Below are positions 8,334 to 18,100 of a DNA stretch of 64,000 bases, in pieces (the stretch's first letter is position 1; every line of letters starts with the position of its first letter). The DNA is taken from positions 62,001 to 126,000 of the forward strand of contig JAENYS010000005.1 of assembly GCA_016841645.1 (NCBI GenBank), read 5' to 3'. Below the pieces are notes generated by a model. It saw only the letters and a program-made list of their open reading frames with translations. It had not been told where the DNA came from and did not search any database. The stretch comes from Desulfoscipio geothermicus (GTDB lineage: Bacteria; Bacillota; Desulfotomaculia; Desulfotomaculales; Desulfallaceae). The position numbers and the translations under genes are program-made.

Positions 8334-8366
8334 AAAAACCTTGCTACAAAAGCAAGGTTTTTAAAA
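8334..8366 (+). terminator. Intrinsic terminator after flaG
   Basis: Perfect 12-bp stem AAAAACCTTGCT / AGCAAGGTTTTT with a 5-nt loop, 9 bp after the flaG stop. The T-run forms the 3' arm, so it can also work on the other strand. Confidence 0.85.
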
Positions 8367-8387
8367 AGTTAGTTAAAACTGTTTATA

Positions 8388-8416
8388 TTGATTAATTATA
8401 AATATCTTGATATAAT
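8388..8416 (+). promoter_or_regulatory. Sigma-A type promoter of the riboswitch-flagellar operon
   Basis: TTGATT (8388-8393), 17 bp, TATAAT (8411-8416). Predicted start near 8423, about 40 nt before the riboswitch aptamer. No sigma-28 motif is present here, which suits an early flagellar operon. Confidence 0.65.
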
Positions 8417-8462
8417 CTGACAAAAGTAGGGTTGTTTTGCAAGTAAAAACTATATATGTTTA

Positions 8463-8540
8463 ATGGGCATAACCGGTGAAAACCGGTGACGCAAAGCTAT
8501 GGGTCTACGGTACTTACAGTACTATGATTGCCAAGCTGCA
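8463..8540 (+). ncRNA. Cyclic-di-GMP-I (GEMM) riboswitch aptamer
   Basis: The GEMM-I core is present in order: a stem ACCGGT closed by a GAAA tetraloop, then the conserved GACGCAAAGC, then TATGGGTCTA, a hairpin (GTACT-tac-AGTAC), and TGATTGCCAAGCTGC closing the fold. This matches the consensus GAAA-tetraloop stem, GACGCAAAGCC strand and GCC-AGGUUGCC-like 3' strand. It senses cyclic-di-GMP in the nascent mRNA. A terminator hairpin starts 8 nt downstream, so it probably controls transcription of the flgB operon. Whether ligand turns expression on or off cannot be read with certainty. Confidence 0.85.
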
Positions 8541-8547
8541 AGTTGCT

Positions 8548-8582
8548 AATAAGGAGTCACTTGTGGCTTCTTATTCTTTTGT
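8548..8582 (+). terminator. Riboswitch expression-platform terminator
   Basis: AATAAGGAGTCAC / GTGGCTTCTTATT forms a 13-bp stem (one A-G mismatch, one G-U), 2-nt loop, followed by TTCTTTTGTT. It lies between the aptamer and flgB, more than 250 bp before the coding region, as expected for a transcription-attenuation switch. Confidence 0.75.
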
Positions 8583-8835
8583 TCGCCCGGCATGTACGCC
8601 GAGCCGATGGGTCAAAGAAATCGCAGCTGATACGGAGAGACTGTAAATGAAAAAGATGCAGGAAAATGGAATAAACACTGCGGAAAATTGTCACGATATT
8701 ATCTTATATGTTTCTATGTAATTTGATATATTTGACATATAATTCTGAAAAAAAATAATAGTTTGCAGGAAATATAAAAAACCATGTTGAAAAATATTGT
8801 TTAGGTTTGGATTACATTTCATCCGGAGGATATTT
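8583..8835 (+). other. Leader between riboswitch terminator and flgB
   Basis: About 250 bp without a recognised gene. The first 55 bp are GC-richer with a possible GGCATGTACGCC hairpin; the rest is AT-rich. It contains one short open frame (8647-8721) and ends with the flgB ribosome site CCGGAGGA. No sigma-28 promoter with a TAAA -35 is visible. Confidence 0.5.
8647..8721 (+). CDS. Possible 24-aa leader peptide
   Basis: An ATG frame of 24 codons ending in TAA, with GGAG 10 bp upstream, between the riboswitch terminator and flgB. The product is Lys/Asn-rich with one Cys and no recognisable motif. It could be a chance frame; only its position in the operon leader makes it worth listing. Confidence 0.2.
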   Translation: MKKMQENGINTAENCHDIILYVSM

Positions 8836-9210
8836 ATGAATTTTTTAAATGATATGTTATCTGTAATTTTAACTAAACAATTAGACGCCTGTACTTTACG
8901 CCAGCGAGTAATTGCTAATAATATCGCTAACTTTAATACCCCGGGCTTTAAAAAGTCCGAAGTATCTTTTCAGCAGCAGTTGAAGAAAGCTTTAGATAAT
9001 AACCAAGTTAAGCAAAACAATAATTTGGCTAAATTAACGCCGGAAATAACGCAGGTTAAGGGTACTGCCATGAAGGTTGATGGTAATAACGTAGATATCG
9101 ATCAGGAAATGGTCAACCTGGCTACTAATACTCTGTTATATAGATTGGCAACAAGAGTAAAAAGTGATAAAGATAACACATTAAGCTATGTGATTAAAGG
9201 AGGTAGGTAA
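8836..9210 (+). CDS. flgB: Flagellar basal-body rod protein FlgB
   Basis: 124 aa, ATG at 8836 behind CCGGAGGA. FlgB forms the proximal rod of the basal body. The rod/hook family start is seen as 'LRQRVIANNIANFNTPGFKKSEVSF', and the C-terminus has 'VDIDQEMVNLATNTLLYRLATRV', typical of FlgB. An in-frame upstream start at 8797 has no ribosome site. First gene of the riboswitch-led operon; flgC follows after 2 bp. Confidence 0.95.
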   Translation: MNFLNDMLSVILTKQLDACTLRQRVIANNIANFNTPGFKKSEVSFQQQLKKALDNNQVKQNNNLAKLTPEITQVKGTAMKVDGNNVDIDQEMVNLATNTLLYRLATRVKSDKDNTLSYVIKGGR

Positions 9211-9212
9211 TA

Positions 9213-9647
9213 ATGGCTCTGTTTGACAGCTTCAGTATCAGCGCTTCAGGTATGACAGCAAACCGTTTTTGGGCAGACCTGATAGCTAATAATATTGCCA
9301 ATATGAACAGTACAGGCAAGCCGGGTGACCCAAATAATCAACCATATCAACGCCAAGTACCTGTTTTTGCAGAAATATTACAACAAAAAACAAATATTAC
9401 TTCGGTACAACATGGACAGGGTGTACAAGTTACCCGGTTAGTCCAAGATAACAGAGAACCCAAATTGGTATATGACCCGGGCCATCCTGATGCTAATCCC
9501 GAAACGGGATATGTAACTTATCCGGATATTAATCTTTTAAATGAAATGGTAAACCTTATGGCGGCCACTAGGGCTTATGAGTCTAATGCTACAGTTTTTG
9601 AAGCAGCTAAGAGTATGGCAGTTTCAGCACTGGAAATGGGACGGTGA
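9213..9647 (+). CDS. flgC: Flagellar basal-body rod protein FlgC
   Basis: 144 aa, ATG behind AAAGGAGGT that lies inside the end of flgB. Proximal rod subunit. It has the N-terminal 'DLIANNIANMNSTGKPGDPNNQPYQRQ' pattern, the FlgC 'PNPETGYVTYPDINLLNEMVNLM' type motif and a C-terminal helix 'ATRAYESNATVFEAAKSMA'. Normal length and position between flgB and fliE. Confidence 0.95.
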   Translation: MALFDSFSISASGMTANRFWADLIANNIANMNSTGKPGDPNNQPYQRQVPVFAEILQQKTNITSVQHGQGVQVTRLVQDNREPKLVYDPGHPDANPETGYVTYPDINLLNEMVNLMAATRAYESNATVFEAAKSMAVSALEMGR

Positions 9648-9652
9648 TAATA

Positions 9653-9952
9653 ATGGAAAGTATAACTTCTGTATTACCGATACAATCTGCAATGCAGGTT
9701 AAGTCAAGTTCAACAGCTTATAGTATACAAAATAACTCCTTTAAAAATATATTCGACAATGCTTTAAAAAACTTAAACGATAGTCAGTTAAAATCGGAGG
9801 AAACATTAAAAAATTTTTTAGTAGGTGAAGTTACAGATGTGCATACGGTTATGATTTCTTTGGAAGAGGCTAAACTTCATATGCAATTGGCGGTAGAAGT
9901 GCGTAATAAATTAATTGAAGCTTACCAGGAAGTATCCAGGATGCAAGTTTAA
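9653..9952 (+). CDS. fliE: Flagellar hook-basal body protein FliE
   Basis: About 99 aa. FliE joins the MS ring to the rod. The C-terminal half shows the conserved 'EVTDVHTVMISLEEAKLHMQLAVEVRNKLIEAYQE' pattern. The ATG at 9653 follows GGTGATAATA; an in-frame GTG at 9644 overlaps the flgC end. FlgB-FlgC-FliE is the standard rod gene trio. Confidence 0.9.
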   Translation: MESITSVLPIQSAMQVKSSSTAYSIQNNSFKNIFDNALKNLNDSQLKSEETLKNFLVGEVTDVHTVMISLEEAKLHMQLAVEVRNKLIEAYQEVSRMQV

Positions 9953-9979
9953 TTTAACCTAGACAAAAAGGCGTGGGCG

Positions 9980-11509
9980 ATGAACAGCAATATAATGGAT
10001 AAATTGCGTCAGCGTTGGCAGACGCTAAATAGTTCACAGAAAATTATATTTGTTTCAGGTTGCGCTGGTATTCTTATTACCATTGCCGTGTTGAGCCGAC
10101 TGTTGTTGAGCCCAACTTATGCACCTTTATTTACCGAATTGGAGTCGCAAAATGCGTCTAAAATTATTGAACAGCTGGAAACTCTACAAGTTCCTTACCA
10201 GTTAACAAATAATGGTAAAACAATAGAGGTCCCCGAGGATCAGGTATATAAACTGCGTATACAAATGGCCAGTGCCGGGGCCTTATATAATAGTGGTCAA
10301 GGTTTTGAATTGTTTGATGAAAAAAAGTTTGGCATTACTGAATTTGAGCAGCAAGTTGGTTTCCAAAGGGCGCTGCAGGAGGAATTGCGCCGCACCATTG
10401 TGCAACTGGACGAAGTAGATCAGGCCCGGGTACATTTGGTATTGCCCAAGGAAAGTGTTTTTCTAGATGAACAGGCGGTGCCTTCCGCTTCCATTGCTTT
10501 GAAACTAAAGCCATATGCCAAGCTGGAACCCGATCAGGTACGGGGCATTCAAAGCCTGGTAATGGGGAGCATACAAGGATTGACCTCCGAAAATATTCAT
10601 ATTATAGACATGCAGGGTAATGTGCTAAATGAAGATATGGAAAATGGTGATGGCGAGTTTTCATCTGCTTCGGCTCTTAAGAACTATGAGATAAGAAGAG
10701 AATATGAAAAAGAAATGGAACAACGACTGCAGCAAATGCTAAACCGCATTTTAGGTCCTGGTCGGGCTGTGGCTATGGTAGCCGCTGAGTTGGATTTTGA
10801 CCGGCAAGAAATTTTGCAGTCCAAGTATGGCCCCGGTACTATACAACACGAGGAAAGGTTAACAGAGAAAGGATCAGGCATTACCGGTGGTGGTGTACCA
10901 GGTACGGATGCTCAAATGCCGGGGGATACGATGCCTTTTGTCACTGGCAATACCGGTTCAGAGTATAGTAGGGATCAAAATACTAATGACTATCAAGTTA
11001 ATACCGACCAACAAACTTTAATTAAAGCTCTGGGTAACGTTAAGCGGCTTTCCGTGTCTGTGGTAGTGGACGGTAATTATACGCAAACTAAGTTGGACTC
11101 TCTACAGCAAGTAATTGCCGGAGCGATAGGCTATGATCAAAAACGGGGCGATCAATTAAATGTTTCGAGCATGAATTTTGATAAAAGCTCACTACCGAAT
11201 TTTGAAGAAACACCGGTACAATCACTAGTAGATAAAAGATTGATTATTCCGGGGGCTATTGCCGGGGCACTTCTACTTATGCTTGTTGTTTTTCTTATAT
11301 TCAGAAGACGTGCTCGCCGCCGCTATGAAGAAAGTCTGATACAGCAGCAGATTAAAGAGGATACATTATCTCAGGTAGTCCAGGAAGAGCCTATGCAAGA
11401 AAAAGTAGAAGAAGATCCAATAGTCAAACAGCGCAAATCCTTAAAACAAGTTGCCCAGGAAAGACCGGCCGAGGTAGTGGAGATTTTAAAAATATGGCTA
11501 AGGGAGTAG
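9980..11509 (+). CDS. fliF: Flagellar MS-ring protein FliF
   Basis: 509 aa. FliF builds the membrane-embedded MS ring. It has a first membrane segment at about residues 25-45, ring-building motifs ('PLFTELESQNASKIIEQLE', 'RALQEELRRTIVQLDEVDQARVHLVLP', 'LGPGRAVAMVAAELDF'), an acidic periplasmic loop, a second membrane segment at about 430-450 followed by Arg-rich residues, and a cytoplasmic tail that binds FliG. Length is normal for Gram-positive FliF. GGCG-type ribosome site, ATG start. Confidence 0.95.
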   Translation: MNSNIMDKLRQRWQTLNSSQKIIFVSGCAGILITIAVLSRLLLSPTYAPLFTELESQNASKIIEQLETLQVPYQLTNNGKTIEVPEDQVYKLRIQMASAGALYNSGQGFELFDEKKFGITEFEQQVGFQRALQEELRRTIVQLDEVDQARVHLVLPKESVFLDEQAVPSASIALKLKPYAKLEPDQVRGIQSLVMGSIQGLTSENIHIIDMQGNVLNEDMENGDGEFSSASALKNYEIRREYEKEMEQRLQQMLNRILGPGRAVAMVAAELDFDRQEILQSKYGPGTIQHEERLTEKGSGITGGGVPGTDAQMPGDTMPFVTGNTGSEYSRDQNTNDYQVNTDQQTLIKALGNVKRLSVSVVVDGNYTQTKLDSLQQVIAGAIGYDQKRGDQLNVSSMNFDKSSLPNFEETPVQSLVDKRLIIPGAIAGALLLMLVVFLIFRRRARRRYEESLIQQQIKEDTLSQVVQEEPMQEKVEEDPIVKQRKSLKQVAQERPAEVVEILKIWLRE

Positions 11510-11521
11510 GTTATCTGTTCA

Positions 11522-12529
11522 ATGCCAAATAATCAAGTAAATGGATTGCAAAAAACAGCTATACTACTTATTTCGCTTGGGTCAGATATATCTGCTGAGA
11601 TTCTAAAAAAAAATTTTCATGAACAGGATATTGAAAAAATTACCCAGCAAATATCCATGATGGAAGCAGTACCACGAGAAATACAGAAACAAGTTCTTGA
11701 GGAATTCGGGCAACTGCTGCAAGCTCGGGATTATTTGACGGTGGGTGGCGCTAATTACGCCAAAGATATGTTACTAAAAGCTTTTGGCGAGAATAAGGCA
11801 AATCAAATTTTAGAAAAAGTGCAGGTAGGTATAATAAACAAACCTTTTAGTACACTGCGCAAAACAGACCCTAAAAATTTAATGACCTTTATTTGCGGTG
11901 AACATCCCCAGGTTATTGCTTTAATTTTAAGTCATTTACACAGTGAACAAGCAGCAATGATACTTTCTTCATTAAACCCGGAAATGCAAAGTGACATAGC
12001 CCGCCGTATTGCCATGACGGACCGGGTTTCTCCTGAAATGATTCACGAGGTGGAAAGTATCCTGGAACGCAAGATGTCTTATCTCGAGCAAAGCGAACAG
12101 AGCTCAGGTGGTATTAATTCTCTGGTAGATATTTTGAATAGGGTAGATCGCGGTACGGAAAAAAATATCTTGGAAGAACTGGAAATTGAAAGTCCGTCCC
12201 TTGCTGATGAAGTACGTAAACGCCTGTTTATATTTGAAGATATCGTAAGGTTGCCGGATGCCTCTATACAACGAGTGCTCAGGGAAATTGATCCATCGGA
12301 TCTGGCCAAAGCAATGCGGGCTTCCAATGACGAAGTACAGGAACGTATCTTTAGAAATATGTCCAAACGAGCTTCCGATATGCTGCGGGATGAGGTTAAG
12401 TACATGGGACCGGTGCGCCTGCGGGATGTAGAAGAGTCCCAACAAAAAATTGTACAAATTATCAAGCGCCTCGATGAGGCCGGTGAAATCATTATTGCGC
12501 GGGGTGGAGAGGATGCCATCATTACATAA
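11522..12529 (+). CDS. fliG: Flagellar motor switch protein FliG
   Basis: 335 aa, normal length. FliG couples ion flow through the stator to rotor turning. Features: N-terminal FliF-binding domain; the middle 'EHPQVIALILSHL' (EHPQ motif, about residue 126); and the C-terminal torque domain with charged ridge 'LADEVRKRLFIFEDIVRLPDASIQRVLREI' and 'DEVKYMGPVRLRDVE'. It overlaps fliH by 17 bp. Confidence 0.97.
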   Translation: MPNNQVNGLQKTAILLISLGSDISAEILKKNFHEQDIEKITQQISMMEAVPREIQKQVLEEFGQLLQARDYLTVGGANYAKDMLLKAFGENKANQILEKVQVGIINKPFSTLRKTDPKNLMTFICGEHPQVIALILSHLHSEQAAMILSSLNPEMQSDIARRIAMTDRVSPEMIHEVESILERKMSYLEQSEQSSGGINSLVDILNRVDRGTEKNILEELEIESPSLADEVRKRLFIFEDIVRLPDASIQRVLREIDPSDLAKAMRASNDEVQERIFRNMSKRASDMLRDEVKYMGPVRLRDVEESQQKIVQIIKRLDEAGEIIIARGGEDAIIT

Positions 12530-13286
12530 AATTATCATTCGCGATAAAAAAAACGGGGATGGTGATTTAATTAGCTGGAAAAGTATAGATTTAAGACACG
12601 ATTTTGTAAGAAAAAACAACAATAGCCTTTCCCAAAACGAACCCCAGCCCAATGTGATGGAGTTATTAGCTTCAGCCAGAAAAGAAGCTGAAAAAATAAA
12701 GAAACAAGCTCAAGCCGAGGCAGCTAAACTTATGGAAAGCACCAAACAAAAAGCCTCCGCCAAGGCTGAGCAAATAAAAGCCGATGCATCCCAAAAGGGC
12801 TACGATGAGGGTTACCGGGCTGCGCTGGATGAGGCCAACAAAGAGGCGAATAAAATAAGAGTCCGGGCTAAATCGGTTTTGGTACAGGCTGAGGAGAATC
12901 GACGGGAAAAGATAAATAACTTGAAAGAAGAAGTACGTGAACTGGCTATAGATATTGCGGAAAAAATCGTGGCCAAAGAACTCGAAATAAAACCGGATGC
13001 AGTGCTGGCCATAGTACAAGAAGCAATTCAATTGGTTAACAACCGGAAATACATTGTTTTATGGGTTCATCCTGAAGAAAAGGAAATCTGTCAAAAGCAC
13101 CGGGAGCAGTTGATGAAACATCTGCCACCCAAGGCTGAGGTGAACATTATGACTGATGATATCGTAGCCAGGGGGGGGTGTATTGTGGAAACCGATTATG
13201 GGAAAGTAGATGCTACGTTGTCAAACAGGTGGCAAACCTTACTTAAGGTAATTAATGAGGGCTTAGATGCAGGAACTGGTAAGTGA
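12513..13286 (+). CDS. fliH: Flagellar export-ATPase regulator FliH
   Basis: About 257 aa from the ATG at 12513, which sits at the GGAGAGG in the end of fliG. FliH binds and regulates the ATPase FliI. The N-terminal half is a charged coiled coil rich in Ala/Lys/Glu with 'GYDEGYRAALDEA' (the family's G-x3-G-type stretch); the C-terminal half has the V-ATPase E-like fold pattern 'VHPEEKEICQKHREQL' and 'ARGGCIVETDYGKVDATLSNRW'. It overlaps fliI by 20 bp. Confidence 0.9.
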   Translation: MPSLHKIIIRDKKNGDGDLISWKSIDLRHDFVRKNNNSLSQNEPQPNVMELLASARKEAEKIKKQAQAEAAKLMESTKQKASAKAEQIKADASQKGYDEGYRAALDEANKEANKIRVRAKSVLVQAEENRREKINNLKEEVRELAIDIAEKIVAKELEIKPDAVLAIVQEAIQLVNNRKYIVLWVHPEEKEICQKHREQLMKHLPPKAEVNIMTDDIVARGGCIVETDYGKVDATLSNRWQTLLKVINEGLDAGTGK

Positions 13287-14583
13287 AATCAAGCATTGGC
13301 GGCGCAATGTAAGCCGGGTAAAACTATTGCGATCCACAGGCAAAGTAACCAAGGTAATTGGTCTTACAGTTGAAGTAAAAGGAATTTCCGCCGGCATAGG
13401 ACAGGTTTGTGATGTTTATATTCCCGGTGAACGTAACCCGGTTATGGCGGAAGTGGTAGGCTTTCAGGAAGATTCTTCAATACTAATGCCCCTTGGAGAA
13501 TTACGCGGCATTTACCCGGGCTGTACGGTGGTGCCTCGAAGTGAAGCATTAATTATAGGGGTGGGCGAAGGTCTTTTAGGCAGAGTATTGGACGGGTTGG
13601 GTAGACCTATAGATGGTCAAGACCTCACTCTTCAGGAAACATATTCTGTAAACAATCTCCCGCCGGACCCGCTGCAAAGAAAGCGTATCAGTGAAGTCTT
13701 TACTACCGGGGTTCGGGCTGTAGATGCTTTAATGACCTGTGGCCGGGGGCAGCGTATTGGTATTTTTGCCGGTAGCGGGGTAGGTAAAAGCACAATTTTA
13801 GGTATGATGGCCCGGTTTTGCAACGCGGATTTAAATGTAATTGCTTTAATTGGCGAACGTGGTCGCGAGGTCCGCGAATTTATAGAAAATGACCTTGGGC
13901 CGGATGGTATGAAACGTTCCATAATAATAACCGCGACCTCGGATCAACCGGCTTTGGTAAGATTGAAGGGGGCTTTTGTAGCCAGTGCCATTGCAGAGTA
14001 TTTCAGAGATCAGGGTAAAAATGTATTACTTTTTATGGATTCCATAACCCGTTTTGCCATGGCCCAACGTGAGGTTGGGTTGGCCGTGGGGGAGCCGCCG
14101 GCCACCAAAGGATACACCCCATCTGTCTTTAGCCTGCTGCCAAAGCTGTTGGAACGTTCAGGCAGCTCGGAAAATGGTACCATCACCGCTTTTTATACTG
14201 TTCTTGTGGAAGCGGACGATATGAATGAACCCATAGCTGATGCAGTTAGAGGTATATTGGACGGGCATATTGTATTATCACGTGAATTAGCTGCACATGG
14301 CCATTACCCGGCTATTGATGTATTAAATAGTGTGAGTAGGCTAATGGTGCATTTGGTTGATAAAAACCAAGCCCAGGCAGCTGCTCGGTTGAGACATCTA
14401 TTAGCTACTTATAAACAGTCTGAGGATTTGATTAATGTGGGTGCCTATGTAAAAGGATCAAATCCTGAAATTGACAGTGCAATAAAGCATTATGATAGAA
14501 TAATCAACTTTTTAAAACAGAATAAGGACGAAGAGAGCAGTTTGGATAAAACATTACAAGAACTATTAAAATTTAGACGGTAG
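13267..14583 (+). CDS. fliI: Flagellum-specific ATPase FliI
   Basis: 438 aa. FliI is the F1-beta-like ATPase of the flagellar export gate. Walker A 'AGSGVGKS' at about residues 168-175, Walker B region 'NVLLFMDSITRFAMAQREVGLAVGEPPATKGY' pattern, and 'ARLRHLLATYKQSEDLINVGAYVKGSNPEID' near the end, all standard. ATG start inside the 3' end of fliH, indicating translational coupling. Confidence 0.97.
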   Translation: MQELVSEIKHWRRNVSRVKLLRSTGKVTKVIGLTVEVKGISAGIGQVCDVYIPGERNPVMAEVVGFQEDSSILMPLGELRGIYPGCTVVPRSEALIIGVGEGLLGRVLDGLGRPIDGQDLTLQETYSVNNLPPDPLQRKRISEVFTTGVRAVDALMTCGRGQRIGIFAGSGVGKSTILGMMARFCNADLNVIALIGERGREVREFIENDLGPDGMKRSIIITATSDQPALVRLKGAFVASAIAEYFRDQGKNVLLFMDSITRFAMAQREVGLAVGEPPATKGYTPSVFSLLPKLLERSGSSENGTITAFYTVLVEADDMNEPIADAVRGILDGHIVLSRELAAHGHYPAIDVLNSVSRLMVHLVDKNQAQAAARLRHLLATYKQSEDLINVGAYVKGSNPEIDSAIKHYDRIINFLKQNKDEESSLDKTLQELLKFRR

Positions 14584-14592
14584 TGATGATCA

Positions 14593-15024
14593 ATGAATAA
14601 ATTTAAGTTTCGCCTGGAGCCGGTCTTAAAGCACCGGGAAGTCCAGGAAGAGCAGGCTGCTAAAGAACATGCCCGGGCTTTGGAAGAATACAGACGAAAT
14701 AACGATAATCTTTGTGCTGCCAGGGAAAAATATGCTATTGCAATGCAAACATATAAACCGGTAAGTCCAAACGAGTACTTAGATCAAATTACATATTGTG
14801 ATTATATGACTAAGGAAATTGAAAACTTGGAGGCAATAGCCGGCAGTTCTCGGGAAAAATCTGAAAAATGCCAGGAAAATCTTGTTCAAGCCATGATGAA
14901 ACGATCTATTATGGAAAAAGTTAAGGAAAAAGAATTTAACACTTATAAAACTAAATCGAACATGCTTGAACAAAAAGAAAATGATGAAATTGCCACTAAG
15001 CTATTTTTATTTAGAAATAAATAG
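14593..15024 (+). CDS. fliJ: Flagellar export protein FliJ
   Basis: 143 aa, an almost continuous antiparallel coiled coil starting 'FKFRLEPVLKHREVQEEQAAKEHA', the usual FliJ opening. FliJ links the FliI ring to FlhA. ATG 9 bp after the fliI stop. The protein is Lys/Glu-rich with no other domain. After it comes a 91-bp spacer before the fliK coding region. Confidence 0.9.
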   Translation: MNKFKFRLEPVLKHREVQEEQAAKEHARALEEYRRNNDNLCAAREKYAIAMQTYKPVSPNEYLDQITYCDYMTKEIENLEAIAGSSREKSEKCQENLVQAMMKRSIMEKVKEKEFNTYKTKSNMLEQKENDEIATKLFLFRNK

Positions 15025-15148
15025 GTTTTAAACCCTAATGCCCACGGTTTTTGAAGCTTTTATATTACTTACATATTAATACGAAAAAAGTATCTGGAAG
15101 AGGGGGTGATTAAAGATATCTGTTGAAAAATTTATAGATTTTTTTCAG

Positions 15149-18100
15149 TTGGGCCAAACTGGTAGCGGCTTTCAACAAAAAAGCCTGTCGGGTAGTGTTC
15201 TTAATACCGGAATAGACTTTCTGCAGCTTTTGAACTTTTTGCAGCAGGATAATAATTCATTTAAAAGTACGGTTGCAAATCCTTCCTTTGTGCGGCAGCC
15301 AATCGCAGAGGGAAATAATTTGGATCAAATAGGTTGGGATTACTCCGGCCTGACTCTTAAATTAACTGATGCCTTGGTTAATTCAAGTAATGAAGATGAA
15401 GGAGATTCAAATCTAGTTCAATTATATCAGATAACACATCAAAGCCAAAATGAAGTAGAAGCACCGGAGATGGACAATGTGGAATTGGTGCAAAATGCCT
15501 TAGTAGTAACACATGCGACGAAAGACCTAGCCCCACAATCGTCTGGCGAAAACATTGCTGCTAAAAATAAACGAACAGTCCAACAGTCCGACAACGCGGT
15601 AATAATAAATAAATTGATGCAATTGCTTGCAACTGAACGTTCATCGCCAGAAGAATTATTACCAGACCTGCAGAGACTACTGTTGGCATACCAAGCACAA
15701 GACCAAAGCCAAAGCCGGATCCAGAATCAACAACAGGATGTACTAGTAGCAGCAACACCGGCAGCGGTGCCATCGCCAACACCAGTACAAGACAAGGTAG
15801 ACTTGCAGCAAAATACACCGTTAGCCAATATAACCAAAGAAACAAATGCAACACAAGAGACTGAAATAACGGAACCCGAAATAGACAATTTGGAGGAAGC
15901 TGTTCAAGGTAGGGTCAAAGATGCGCCAGTTCCACAATTGCCTGGCGAAAACGGCAAATACGCAGGCAAACAAACTGATAACCCGGTAATAGTAAATGGA
16001 CTTCTGCAACCGCCGGCTGATATGTTTGCCGCGATAGGAGAATTAACAAGCGGTCCAATACCAGAAGAATTATTACTAGACCTGCAGAGACTACTGTCGG
16101 CATACCAAGCACAAGACCAAAGCCAAAGCCGGATCCAGAATCAACAACAGAATATACTAGTAGCAGCGACACCGGCAGCGGTGCCATCACCAACACCAGT
16201 ACAAGACAAGGTAGACTTGCAGCAAAATACACCGTCAGCCAATATAACCAAAGAAACAAATGCAGCACAAGAGACTGAAATAATGCAACCCGAAATAGAC
16301 AATTTGGAGGAAGCTGTTCAAGGTAGGGTCAAAGATGCGCCAGTTCCACAATTGCCTGGCGAAAACGGCAAATACGCAGGCAAACAAACTGATAACCCGG
16401 TAATAGTAAATGGACTTCTGCAACCGCCGGCTGATATGTTTGCCGCGATAGGAGAATTAACAAGCGGTCCAATACCAGAAGAATTACCGCCGGACCTGCA
16501 GAGACTACTGTTGGCATACCAAGCACAAGACCAAAGCCAAAGTCGGAATCAGAATCAGAGCCAAAACCAAAACCAATTAGCAGCAGCACAAGAAACTAAA
16601 AAAATAGAAGCTGAATTAGGTAATTTGCAAGAAAAAACTGCTCAAGGTAGGGTCAATGATGTGCCAGTCCCACAATCGCCTGTCGAAAACAATATCGCTA
16701 ATAGTAAATACGCAGGCAAACAGCCTTATAACCCGGTATTGGTAAATGGACTGCTGCAACCGCCGGCTAATATGTTTGCCGTAACAGGAGAGCCAACAAG
16801 CGGTCCAATACCAGATGAATTACCACCGGACCTGCAGAAAATACTGTTGGCATATCAAGCACAAGACCAAAGCCAAAGTCAGGGTCAGAATCAGAATCAA
16901 AACCAAAATATATTAGCAGCACAAGAAACTAAAAACATAGAAGCAGAATTAGGTAATTTGCAAGAAAAAATTGCTCAAGGTAGAGTTAAAGATGCGCCGG
17001 CACCGCAATCACCTGGTGAAAACAATGCTGTAAATAATAACAGGGTAATAGTAAATGAACTGCAGCAAACTTACCAAACACCAGAACAAACATTAAATAC
17101 GTTTAAAGGGCAAGAAACATATATAAACGCAGACTCAACTCCAAACAGTCCCACGCCTCAAATAGGCGGTGTCACTGATCGAAAACCGGATGATGCTCAT
17201 GTAAAAGCTGAGTCAACTCTACAAGTGCCGGGTAAAGATTATAATACATTAATGCATTTGATAAGCAGTTATAGAATGTATAACCTAGGTCGCATGACAA
17301 AAGAGGAATACATTGATACAGGTAAAGAACTGGCTGAGGAAACATCACATCAACTGCTAGTAAACAGTACTAGTGAATCTGGAGAAGCTAAACAAAAACA
17401 AAAGGAACATAATAACGAATCGAAAATGCCACTAATGAAAGCCCAATTGTTAAACGATAACGGTGTCATTACGAAAAATCATGTGGCATATGAAAGGGAT
17501 AGCAACTTAAAAAACCCGTCAAGTTCATTATTAACTCGCATCATAAATGATAGTTTTGAAACCTTGACAGGTACGCAAACGGGTTCTGTGCCAAAGGGCG
17601 AAAAGGGTGGTAACGAATACAAGCAGCCAATAAACACAACACCATTTTCTATAAGCAATGACTTGTCCGCAGCAACAAAGACATCAAACGGAGAAACAGC
17701 TCCCGTTGCTAAAACATGGGAAAGTAACGTATTTACGCAACTTGCCGACGCCATACGGGGACAAGCCGGCAAAGATGGACAGGGCCGGACACACGTAAGA
17801 TTACAACTTAAACCGGATCATCTTGGTGAAGTGTTTATACAGATTACTTATAAAGATGGTAATATAGTTACTCATTTTCAGGCTGCCAGCGAACATGCCA
17901 AATATATAATTGAAAACTCGTTGGCTCAACTGAAAGAAGTACTATCTAGTTTTAACCTTAATCTTCAAAATGCTTCAGTATCTGTTGGCAGTGAAATGAA
18001 CCGCCGGGGGCAGGATTGGAATCAGAATCGTCAGCTTAGAAAACAGCGTATTTCATCACCTGGTGGGACTGGGGAAATAGACCAAGGTGCTTTGGGGCAG

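Noticed and set aside
8603-8610. GCCGATGG resembling a sigma-28 -10 box upstream of flgB
   Set aside because: The sequence 15 bp upstream is CGCC, not TAAA.
15560-16590. Repeated minus-strand open frames opposite the fliK repeats
   Set aside because: They recur only because the fliK repeats recur; hydrophobic shadow translation with no ribosome sites.
15647-17037. CRISPR array
   Set aside because: The repeats are hundreds of bases long, contiguous and in frame inside fliK; there are no short repeats with unique spacers.
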